A stretch of 64,000 nucleotides of DNA from assembly GCF_018474005.1 (NCBI RefSeq), contig NZ_JAHCSH010000006.1:248001-312000 (forward strand), written 5' to 3'. Shown in pieces: positions 57,140 to 64,000 of the stretch. Made by a program: the position numbers and the translations under genes. Positions within the stretch are counted from its first letter, which is position 1. Each line of letters starts with the position of its first letter. This DNA comes from Curvibacter sp. CHRR-16 (lineage in GTDB: Bacteria > Pseudomonadota > Gammaproteobacteria > Burkholderiales > Burkholderiaceae_C). The notes beneath the pieces were generated by a model, which worked only from the letters and a program-made list of their open reading frames with translations, had not been told where the DNA came from and did no database searches.

Positions 57140-58765
57140 ATGCGCACCTACACCCTACTCCCCCTGACAGCAGCCCTTGTTTTGGTGGCGTGCTCCCCAC
57201 TGACACCCGTCCACCACAAGACCTACCAACTGACCATTTTGCACACCAACGACCACCATGGTCGGTTCTGGCAAAACAGCAATGGCGAATACGGTATGGC
57301 AGCCCGCAAAACGGTGATCGACCAAATTCGCCAGGAAGTAGCAGCACAAGGCGGCTACACACTGCTGCTCGATGGGGGCGATGTGAATACCGGCGTACCT
57401 GAATCCGACATGCAAGATGCAGTGCCCGACTTCAAGGGCATGAACCTGCTGGGCTACGACGCCATGGCCGTAGGCAATCACGAATTTGACAAGCCCATCA
57501 GCGTGCTGGAAATGCAGCGCAAACTGGCCAATTTCCCCATGCTGTCGGCCAACATTTACCGTGGTGAGCAACGCATGTTTGCGCCTTACAAGATGTTCAA
57601 CCTAGACGGCCTGCGCGTGGCCGTATTGGGCTTGACCACCGAAGACACCCAGCGCATGGTCAGCCCCGAAAATGTGCAAGGCATCGAGTTCCGCAAGCCG
57701 CAAGCCGAAGCGGCCGCCTTGGTTCCCGAACTGCGCACCAAAGCCGATGTAGTGATCGCAGCTACCCACATGGGGCACTACGAAAATGGCAACCATGGCA
57801 CCCAAGCAGAAGGCGATGTGGAACTGGCACGCGCCGTCAAGGGGCTGGACATGATTGTGGGAGGACACACGCAAAACCCAGCCTGCATGAAGGCCGAGAA
57901 TGTGCTGGACCGCGCCTACGTGCCAGGCACCCCTTGCCAACCCGATCGCCAAAATGGCACTTGGATTGTGCAAGCACACGAATGGGGTAAATACGTGGGG
58001 CGCGCTGACTTCACCTACCGCGATGGTGTATTCACACTGGTCAAATACCAGCTTATCCCCATCAACCTCAAACGCAGCGTGACGGGTGCCGATGGCAAGC
58101 CACAGCTGCAGACCTACACAGCGCCTATTGCAGAAAACACCGACATGCTGGCCTTGCTCAAACCCTACCAAGAGCACGGCCAAGCTTTGCTGTCCCAACC
58201 TGTAGGCAGCGCCGATGCCCGCATCGAGGGAGATCGCTCGGTAGTGCGCAACCAACCAGCCGCATTGGGTGTACTGATTGCTCGCTCCATGATGGAGAAA
58301 ACGGGAGCCGACTTGGCCATCGTCAACTCCGGGGGTGTGCGCGACTCTTTGCCTGCCGGTCAGCTCACCTACCGCCACGTACTGACCGTGCACCCCTTTG
58401 GCAACACGATCGGTGTGGCACGCCTGTCAGGCCAAGAGCTGCTGGACTACCTCCATGCTGCCGTGCGCATGTCGCCCGGATCGGGGGCCTTCCCGCAGTT
58501 TGCGGGGGTAGAACTGGTCATTGAGGCAGGCAAAGTGCAAAGTGCCCGCATTGCTGGAAAAGCACTAGACTTGCAAGCCAGCTACCAATTGGCCATTAAC
58601 AACTTCATGGCCCAAGGTGGCGATGGCTACCCGAAACTGCAGCAACACCCAAGTTACCGCGATACTGGCTTTGTCGATGCCGATGTGCTGCGCGCCTATA
58701 TCCAAAAACACAGCCCTCTCAAAGCGGCCGACTACGCACCAGGCAATGCGGTGGTGCGTCGCTAA
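57140..58765 (+). CDS. 5'-nucleotidase/UshA-type metallophosphatase lipoprotein
   Basis: A 541-residue protein with a lipoprotein signal (LVAC at residues 15-18), hence probably anchored on the periplasmic face. The metallophosphatase motifs are HTNDHHGRFW, LDGGDVNTGVPESD, GNHEFDKP, THMGHYENGNHG and GGHTQNPA. A C-terminal nucleotidase domain follows (VNSGGVRDSLPAGQLTY; TVHPFGNTIG). UshA-family enzymes hydrolyse nucleotides and nucleotide sugars, releasing nucleosides and phosphate. A hybrid histidine kinase gene follows after 18 bases. Confidence 0.93.
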   Translation: MRTYTLLPLTAALVLVACSPLTPVHHKTYQLTILHTNDHHGRFWQNSNGEYGMAARKTVIDQIRQEVAAQGGYTLLLDGGDVNTGVPESDMQDAVPDFKGMNLLGYDAMAVGNHEFDKPISVLEMQRKLANFPMLSANIYRGEQRMFAPYKMFNLDGLRVAVLGLTTEDTQRMVSPENVQGIEFRKPQAEAAALVPELRTKADVVIAATHMGHYENGNHGTQAEGDVELARAVKGLDMIVGGHTQNPACMKAENVLDRAYVPGTPCQPDRQNGTWIVQAHEWGKYVGRADFTYRDGVFTLVKYQLIPINLKRSVTGADGKPQLQTYTAPIAENTDMLALLKPYQEHGQALLSQPVGSADARIEGDRSVVRNQPAALGVLIARSMMEKTGADLAIVNSGGVRDSLPAGQLTYRHVLTVHPFGNTIGVARLSGQELLDYLHAAVRMSPGSGAFPQFAGVELVIEAGKVQSARIAGKALDLQASYQLAINNFMAQGGDGYPKLQQHPSYRDTGFVDADVLRAYIQKHSPLKAADYAPGNAVVRR

Positions 58766-58783
58766 GTTGACCCCTAGGATGGC

Positions 58784-60997
58784 ATGAGCAAACGACGTAA
58801 AAACCGCCTAACCAGCATGCGCTGGCGGCGGCTATGGGGTACTGCGGGAACTGCGCCTGCCGATGTCACCGACAGCATGCTGTTTGATGGCTACGCCCCT
58901 GCGCAAATGATCGAGGATTTGCGCAAATACCAAGCCGAACTGGAAATCCAAAACAAAGCGCTGCGTTACTCCCAGCAAGAGGCTGAAGGGGCATCGGAGC
59001 GCTTTGCTACGCTGTTTTCCAATGTGCCTTTGGCGCTCATGGTGGTCGATGAGCAAGGGCTGATTCTGGCCAGCAACGCCATGGCGCTGCGCTTGTTCCA
59101 GCCCACCGAGCAAGACCCGCCACTGACCTATATATTGCCGCTCATTGGCCTAGAACACGCCGATGAAGTGGCTGTCGCCTTCTTGGCGGCGCGCAACGAA
59201 GGCACCAGCGAGGTCCACGAGGTGGAATTTCGCTCTGGGGCACAAGGCCACTTCACGGGCGACTTGCACATTGCGCGCATCGAAAACCCCAGCGACGAAC
59301 TGGCCAACTTCATTTGCGCCGTCATCGACCAAGCGCCTCTGCTGGCTGAGCGGCGTGCGCTGCAAGAAAGTGCAGCCGTATTGCGTCAACGCAATGAAGA
59401 CTTGCTGATGAGTGAAAACCGCATGGCGGCTATCATCAATTCGTCCTTGGATGCCATTTTGTGCATTGATGACAAGCAGTGCATCACCATCTTCAATCCG
59501 GCAGCCACCACGCTGTTCGAATGCCCTGCCGATCATGCCTTCGGGGCCCCACTGCGCATCTTTTTGCCCGAAGTTGCCGAGCAACTAGAAACAGGCAGTC
59601 TGCCGCCCCAAGCCATGTTGGGCGAGTTCACAGCCAAGACGCTCACAGGCAAAGAAATTTTTGTCGAAATCAGCGTCTCCATGGAACGCCGTCGCCGCCC
59701 ACGCATGCCACTGCACTCGCAAGAGCAAGGCACGAATGTGCTGCGCAGTCAGTTGCAGCAAAACAGCCCGGTAACCACCATCTTTGCGCGCGACTTGACT
59801 GCCCGCAAACTGGCCGAACGCCAGCGCGCAACGCTGGAGAACCAGCTGCGGGAATCACAAAAAATGCAGGCCATGGGTACCATGGCTGGTGGTATTGCGC
59901 ACGATTTCAACAACATCCTGAGTGCGATTTTGGGCAACGTAGAACTTGCCATGCAAGACACGGCCGCTGATGCGGCGTCCTTGGTCAGTCTGCAAGAGAT
60001 CGAAAAGGCCGGTCGCAAAGCGCGCGACTTGGTGCGCCAGATTCTGACCTTTAGCCGCAACGAACCACCGCGCCGCGCCCCCACGCAAGTCACCGAAATC
60101 GTAGAAGACACCGCCCGACTGGTGCGAGTGACACTACCACCCGGTGTGGACTTTCAATTGCAGCTACCGACAGAGAGTCCATGGGCCTTGGCCGATGCCA
60201 CCCAACTAGAGCAAGCCTTGCTCAATTTGTGCACCAATGCCATCTTGGCCATAGAGGGCAAGGGAAAGGTGCGGGTGGTACTGGACACGACCCACTTGCT
60301 GCAATCGGACTTGGATCGACTTGGTCTGCCCCCCAAAGTCGGCCCCTATGTGCGCATCTCGGTACACGATACAGGCACCGGTATGGATGAGGCCACCATG
60401 CGACGCATTTTTGAACCCTTCTTCACGACCCGCGAAGTGGGCAAAGGCACGGGGCTGGGGTTGTCCGTGGTGCACGGCATCATGCAGACACACCACGGTT
60501 GCGTGGATGTCAACTCCACAATGGGCCAAGGCAGTTGCTTTAGCCTCTATCTGCCAGCCATCAGCCCCCCCGCCTCTGTCTGCAAAGCCCTGCTGGCGCC
60601 GACGGACATTCGCGGTCAAGGCAAACGCGTGATGTACGTGGACGACGACCAAGCCTTGGTCTTTTTGCTGGTGCGCGTGCTCACTCGCAAAGGCTTTGTG
60701 GTCACCACCTTTACCGATCCGCACGAGGCCTTGGCAGCATTGGCGGCCAATCCGCAGGGCGTGGACTTGCTGGTGACGGACTACAACATGCCAGGCTTTA
60801 GCGGGCTGGACGTGCTACGCCAAGCCAAGCAATTGCGCCCTGATATGCCCGTAGCCTTGGCCTCGGGCTATGTGACCCCTGATATTGAACGGCGAGCCAG
60901 AGAGCAAGGGGCCGATGCCCTGATTTACAAACCCAACGACGTGAACGAGCTGTGCGAAACCGTGCAGCAACTGATGATTCAGCATGCCACACCATAA
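58784..60997 (+). CDS. Soluble PAS-containing hybrid sensor histidine kinase
   Basis: A 737-residue signalling protein without membrane helices. Two PAS-like domains come first (about 80-190, ATLFSNVPLALMVVDEQGL; about 210-340, NSSLDAILCIDDKQ). They are followed by HisKA (MAGGIAHDFNNILSAIL, phospho-acceptor His in AHDFNN), HATPase_c (EQALLNLCTNAILA; DTGTGMDEATMRRIFEPFF; GTGLGLSVVHGI) and a C-terminal receiver (VMYVDDDQALVFL; LLVTDYNMPGFSG, with the Asp of TDYNM; LASGYVTPD; the conserved Lys in LIYKPND). No DNA-binding or output domain follows, so the partner must lie elsewhere. The stop overlaps the RluA start. Confidence 0.93.
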   Translation: MSKRRKNRLTSMRWRRLWGTAGTAPADVTDSMLFDGYAPAQMIEDLRKYQAELEIQNKALRYSQQEAEGASERFATLFSNVPLALMVVDEQGLILASNAMALRLFQPTEQDPPLTYILPLIGLEHADEVAVAFLAARNEGTSEVHEVEFRSGAQGHFTGDLHIARIENPSDELANFICAVIDQAPLLAERRALQESAAVLRQRNEDLLMSENRMAAIINSSLDAILCIDDKQCITIFNPAATTLFECPADHAFGAPLRIFLPEVAEQLETGSLPPQAMLGEFTAKTLTGKEIFVEISVSMERRRRPRMPLHSQEQGTNVLRSQLQQNSPVTTIFARDLTARKLAERQRATLENQLRESQKMQAMGTMAGGIAHDFNNILSAILGNVELAMQDTAADAASLVSLQEIEKAGRKARDLVRQILTFSRNEPPRRAPTQVTEIVEDTARLVRVTLPPGVDFQLQLPTESPWALADATQLEQALLNLCTNAILAIEGKGKVRVVLDTTHLLQSDLDRLGLPPKVGPYVRISVHDTGTGMDEATMRRIFEPFFTTREVGKGTGLGLSVVHGIMQTHHGCVDVNSTMGQGSCFSLYLPAISPPASVCKALLAPTDIRGQGKRVMYVDDDQALVFLLVRVLTRKGFVVTTFTDPHEALAALAANPQGVDLLVTDYNMPGFSGLDVLRQAKQLRPDMPVALASGYVTPDIERRAREQGADALIYKPNDVNELCETVQQLMIQHATP

Positions 60998-61670
60998 CTC
61001 GGCCCCCGAAACCAGCACCTACACCCCCCCGGTGGGCGGCGAGCAATGGCTGCATGCCGATGACCATCTGGTGGTGGTTTGTAAGCCAGCTGGCTTACTC
61101 AGTGTGCCTGGCCGTGGAGAAGACAAGCAAGATTGCCTAAGCAGCCGGGTGCAAGCACGCTACCCGGATGCATTGGTGGTGCACCGCTTGGATCGCGATA
61201 CTTCTGGCATTGTCATCATGGCCCGGGGGCTAGAGGCACAGCGCGCACTCAATCTGTCGTTTGAAAAACGCTTGGTGGACAAGCGCTACGAAGCGTTGGT
61301 CGATGGCATCTTGCCCGTTGAGGAAACTTGGCAGGAGATTGATTTACCCATCGTGGTGGATTGGCCCAACCGACCTCGCCGCATCATTGATGCAGTGCAT
61401 GGCCAGCACGCCCTGACCCGCTGGCGCTGCTTGGGCCATGTGGCGGCCTTGGAGGCCAGCCGCGTGGAGCTTGAGCCCTTTACGGGGCGCACGCACCAAT
61501 TGCGGGTGCACATGCAAGCCCTCGGGCACCCGATGCTGGGCGATAGCTTGTACGCACCACCAGCCGTGCTGCAGCGTGCACCGCGCTTGTTGCTGCATGC
61601 GCGCTACCTGCAAGTGCCTCATCCGCACACAGGTACTTTGCAGACTTTTGAAGCGCCGCCCCCCTTTTAG
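60984..61670 (+). CDS. RluA-family pseudouridine synthase
   Basis: A 228-residue enzyme that isomerises uridine to pseudouridine in rRNA or tRNA. The catalytic Asp is in VVHRLDRDTSGIVIMARG. The family pattern continues with KRYEALVDGILP, FTGRTHQLRVHMQALGHPML and LLLHARYLQ. It is short and lacks an S4 domain, which fits RluA (23S U746/tRNA U32) better than RluC/D. It overlaps the preceding kinase gene by 14 bases. Confidence 0.92.
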   Translation: MPHHNSAPETSTYTPPVGGEQWLHADDHLVVVCKPAGLLSVPGRGEDKQDCLSSRVQARYPDALVVHRLDRDTSGIVIMARGLEAQRALNLSFEKRLVDKRYEALVDGILPVEETWQEIDLPIVVDWPNRPRRIIDAVHGQHALTRWRCLGHVAALEASRVELEPFTGRTHQLRVHMQALGHPMLGDSLYAPPAVLQRAPRLLLHARYLQVPHPHTGTLQTFEAPPPF

Positions 61671-61727
61671 CGCATGGGTCTTATAGGCTAAGCAGCGACG
61701 TTGCACGCAGCCACCTACAATGGTGGC

Positions 61728-62597
61728 GTGAATAGCTCCTCCCATCCCTTGCTGAACGCAGATTTGCATTGCCATTCGGTCATTTCCGATGGCACGCTCA
61801 CCCCCGAGGCCTTGGCCGAACGTGCTCAGCGCAACGGGGTTGAGCTATGGGCACTGACCGACCACGACGAAGTGGGCGGCATTGCCCGGGCGCGGCAGGC
61901 GGCTCGCGACTTGAAGCTGCCCTTTTTGTCGGGGGTCGAGGTATCGGTGACCTTCCTGCGAAAGACAGTGCATATCGTTGGCTTGGGTTTTGATGACACC
62001 CACCCACTCTTGGTACAAGGCTTGGCCAACACCCGCGGCGGCCGTGCAGCGCGGGCGCAAGAAATGGCCGCCGGCTTAGCCAAAGTGGGCATTCAAGGTG
62101 CCTACGAAGGTGCGCTGCAATTTGTTGGCAACCCAGATTTGATCTCGCGCACGCATTTCGCCCGATTTTTGGTCGAGCGCGGCATTTGCCAAGACACGCA
62201 CGAGGTCTTTCGCCGTTACCTGACGGAAGGGAAACCGGGCTTTGTTCCCCACCAGTGGGCCACCTTGCGTGATGCTGTGCAGTGGATCCATGTCGCTGGT
62301 GGTATGGCGGTGATTGCCCATCCAGGGCGCTACGGATTCACCGCCAACGAAGAATTTGCGTTGTTCACAGAGTTCAAAGCACTGGGAGGTCGTGGAGTGG
62401 AGGTGGTGACTGGCAGCCACACCACCGATGAGTACGTGACCTACGCCGACATGGCGCTCGAATTTGGTCTACTCGCCTCTCGTGGGAGCGACTTCCATAG
62501 TCCCGATGAAAGCCACACCGAACTCGGAACCCTGCCCTACTTGTCCGGCAGGCTCACCCCAGTCTGGGATGCACTGTCCAACCGCATCGTGCATTAG
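61728..62597 (+). CDS. PHP-family phosphatase (RNase AM/3',5'-nucleoside bisphosphatase type)
   Basis: A 289-residue PHP hydrolase. Metal-binding motifs are DLHCHSVISDGTLTPE, LTDHDEVGG, SGVEVSVTF, AVIAHPGRY and SRGSDFHSPDESH. The E. coli homologue (YciV/RnmA) hydrolyses 3',5'-bisphosphates and trims 5' ends of small RNAs. I use the GTG in GTGAATAGC; TTG and other starts further upstream are less likely. The next gene, yciO, is also its neighbour in E. coli, and the gap is 20 bases. Confidence 0.9.
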   Translation: MNSSSHPLLNADLHCHSVISDGTLTPEALAERAQRNGVELWALTDHDEVGGIARARQAARDLKLPFLSGVEVSVTFLRKTVHIVGLGFDDTHPLLVQGLANTRGGRAARAQEMAAGLAKVGIQGAYEGALQFVGNPDLISRTHFARFLVERGICQDTHEVFRRYLTEGKPGFVPHQWATLRDAVQWIHVAGGMAVIAHPGRYGFTANEEFALFTEFKALGGRGVEVVTGSHTTDEYVTYADMALEFGLLASRGSDFHSPDESHTELGTLPYLSGRLTPVWDALSNRIVH

Positions 62598-62617
62598 CCA
62601 TAGACGCCCCTGAACCC

Positions 62618-63244
62618 ATGGCGCAGCTATTTGACATTCATCCTGATAATCCCCAGCCACGCTTACTCAAGCAGGCTGTTACTTTGCTGATGCAAGGTGG
62701 TGTTTTGGCGGTGCCCACGGACTCCAGCTATGCATTGGTATGCCACTTGGACGACAAAGCCGCAGCCGATGCAATGCGCGGCATTCGAGGGGTGGATGAG
62801 AAGCACCACCTGACCCTGCTGTGCCGTGATCTCAGTGAGCTTGCCCATTTCGCGCGTGTTGACAACCGGCAGTACCGACTGCTCAAGTCCTGCACTCCGG
62901 GTGCGTACACCTTCATCTTGCCCGCCAGCAAGGAAGTTCCCCGCAGAGTTAGCCATCCTTCACGCAAAACCATTGGTCTGCGGGTTCCCGAACACAAGGT
63001 CCTCAATCAGCTGCTAGAGCTACATGGATCTGCTCTTCTAGCTACTACTTTGATAGCAAAAGGTGAGACCGATCCACTCAACGATGCACAAGACATCCGC
63101 CAGCGCTTCCAGCACCAATTGGCTGCCGTGGTCGACGCAGGGCCTTGCCCGCTACAGCCCACCACGGTCGTGGACTGGAGTGGTGACACGCCTATCGTGG
63201 TGCGCGAAGGGGCTGGTGATTTGCAGCGCCTTGGACTGCCATAA
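62618..63244 (+). CDS. YciO/YrdC-domain (Sua5-like) nucleotide-binding protein
   Basis: A 208-residue protein with the YrdC fold (VPTDSSYALVCHLDDKAAA; KHHLTLLCRDLSELAHFA; TPGAYTFILPASKEVPRR; KTIGLRVPEH). YrdC/Sua5 proteins make threonylcarbamoyl-AMP for tRNA t6A; the exact role of YciO is less clear. Copy 6 of the dispersed repeat encodes LATTLIAK, in a loop where relatives carry a different, Pro/Gly-containing sequence. The reading frame is intact. The next start lies 13 bases downstream. Confidence 0.88.
   Translation: MAQLFDIHPDNPQPRLLKQAVTLLMQGGVLAVPTDSSYALVCHLDDKAAADAMRGIRGVDEKHHLTLLCRDLSELAHFARVDNRQYRLLKSCTPGAYTFILPASKEVPRRVSHPSRKTIGLRVPEHKVLNQLLELHGSALLATTLIAKGETDPLNDAQDIRQRFQHQLAAVVDAGPCPLQPTTVVDWSGDTPIVVREGAGDLQRLGLP
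63041..63057 (-). repeat. Dispersed stem-loop repeat, copy 6 (inside the yciO-like gene)
   Basis: On the minus strand this reads GCTATCAAAGTAGTAGC, the hairpin core with one arm base altered (GTAGC for ATAGC). It contributes codons to the yciO-like gene without a frame break. Confidence 0.5.
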
Positions 63245-63257
63245 AGAAAGACAAACT

Positions 63258-63926
63258 GTGGATATTTCCGATCTCATCCAAACCATTGCTGTCTATGCCA
63301 TTCCCGTACTGTTTGCCGTGACGCTGCATGAGGCAGCGCATGGCTATGCGGCGCTTTACTTTGGTGACAACACAGCCGCTAAGCTGGGGCGCCTATCGCT
63401 CAATCCAGCTCGTCACATAGATCCCGTGGGGACAATTCTCATCCCCCTGCTGCTGCTGTTTGCCACCAGCGGCAATATGCTGTTTGGTTACGCCAAGCCC
63501 GTACCAGTTCGCTTTGGCAATTTGCGCCACCCCAAGCGCGACATGATCTGGGTTGCGTTGGCCGGCCCAGCTGCTAACTTGGCAATGGCTTGGCTATGGG
63601 GGGTAGCAGCCATGGTGTTGCCCGCTGTGGGCGTGCAAGAGCCGTTTTTCCTCAAAATGTGCAATGGCGGTTTAGTGGTCAACATCGTTTTATTTGCCTT
63701 CAATTTGTTTCCGCTGCCACCGCTGGATGGTGGACGTATCTTGGTGGGACTATTGCCCTTGCGTGCCGCGCTGTGGGTGTCGCGCATTGAGCCATGGGGC
63801 TTCTTCATTGTCATGGGCTTGGTGCTGGCAGGCATTCTCAGTACGCTGTGGATGCGCCCCGTCATGGGGATAACCTTCTCATTGGTTCAGCTATTGTTAA
63901 GCCCATTGCAGGTGCTATTGAATTGA
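63258..63926 (+). CDS. Site-2-protease (M50) family membrane metalloprotease
   Basis: A 222-residue inner-membrane zinc protease. The active site is VTLHEAAHGYAAL (HExxH), with the second motif FNLFPLPPLDGGRIL (NxxPxxxLDGG). The hydrophobic helices between them (MIWVALAGPAANLAMAWL) hold the site in the membrane. It is a short, PDZ-free member; the substrate is unknown. The start is taken as the GTG (VDISDLIQ). Genes of this type commonly precede trpS in the Betaproteobacteria. Confidence 0.9.
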   Translation: MDISDLIQTIAVYAIPVLFAVTLHEAAHGYAALYFGDNTAAKLGRLSLNPARHIDPVGTILIPLLLLFATSGNMLFGYAKPVPVRFGNLRHPKRDMIWVALAGPAANLAMAWLWGVAAMVLPAVGVQEPFFLKMCNGGLVVNIVLFAFNLFPLPPLDGGRILVGLLPLRAALWVSRIEPWGFFIVMGLVLAGILSTLWMRPVMGITFSLVQLLLSPLQVLLN

Positions 63927-63936
63927 GCTTTTTGTT

Positions 63937-64000
63937 ATGACTACCACTACGCGCTTCTTAACTGGCATTACGACTTCTGGCACGCCCCATTTGGGCAATT
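63937..64000 (+). CDS. trpS: Tryptophan--tRNA ligase, 5' end only (cut by the window edge)
   Basis: Twenty-one codons are visible. They begin MTTTTRFLTGITTSGTPHLGN, which matches the N-terminus of betaproteobacterial TrpS, including the class I HIGH-type box TPHLGN. The gene lies 10 bases after the M50 protease stop in the same direction. The rest lies beyond the window. Confidence 0.85.
   Translation, partial: MTTTTRFLTGITTSGTPHLGN

Overview
The window looks like chromosomal DNA of a betaproteobacterium, most likely order Burkholderiales and family Comamonadaceae. The evidence is the gene order (ribF-ileS-lspA; ftsK-lolA-rarA divergent from trxB; rpmB-rpmG; PHP phosphatase-yciO-site-2 protease-trpS), the betaproteobacterial insert in ValRS, a CDP-glucoseen-reductase-type ferredoxin reductase, and a short stem-loop repeat (GCTAT-N7-ATAGC core) that I associate with this family. 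This is inferred from protein character and synteny, not from a database search. No plasmid, prophage, transposase, integrase or CRISPR array was seen.

Layout. 1-6.0 kb: end of a secreted-type protein, valS, and a divergent LysR regulator/EamA exporter pair. 6.0-10.2 kb: a fructose-type ABC importer operon (frcB-frcC-frcA) ending in a coupled ROK repressor. 10.2-14.3 kb: cysM with a TusA-like protein, tRNA-Leu(CAA), a PAP2 phosphatase, a nucleotide-sugar-epimerase-like protein and a 2Fe-2S/flavin reductase. 14.3-21.4 kb: a chemoreceptor and the branched-chain amino acid importer livHMGFK. 21.4-27.4 kb: rarA, lolA, ftsK, trxB, rpmB, rpmG. 27.4-29.6 kb: a phospholipase-D-superfamily gene flanked by two copies of the rpmG 3'-end/terminator sequence, which looks like a cassette inserted between rpmG and a fatty-acid desaturase. 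29.6-38.4 kb: desaturase, an RsmB-type rRNA methylase, a small unknown gene, purN, a histone-deacetylase-family enzyme beside a large acyl-CoA-synthetase/GNAT protein acetyltransferase, and an HtrA-type protease.

38.4-43.7 kb is the most accessory-like part: a frameshifted secreted protein, an AT-rich gap, a family PL3 pectate lyase, and a two-gene unit of a secreted beta-propeller and an anchored protein of unknown function. 43.7-49.5 kb: mgsA, an HNH protein, ribF-ileS-lspA. 49.5-57 kb: an outer-membrane barrel protein, two EamA exporters, two tandem orphan TRAP binding proteins, a DUF808 membrane protein, a DEDDh exonuclease, a SRPBCC protein and a GNAT enzyme. 57-64 kb: a 5'-nucleotidase lipoprotein, a soluble hybrid histidine kinase, an RluA-type pseudouridine synthase, a PHP phosphatase, YciO, a site-2 protease and the first codons of trpS.

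The observations most worth following are the PLD cassette between duplicated terminators; seven copies of the dispersed stem-loop repeat, four of which have entered reading frames (the lolA signal peptide, ileS, yciO, and the start codon of an EamA transporter); the adjacent lysine acetyltransferase/deacetylase pair; the broken reading frame at a GGGGGGC heptamer; and the orphan TRAP pair. I did not find convincing evidence for a wholly new multi-gene system.
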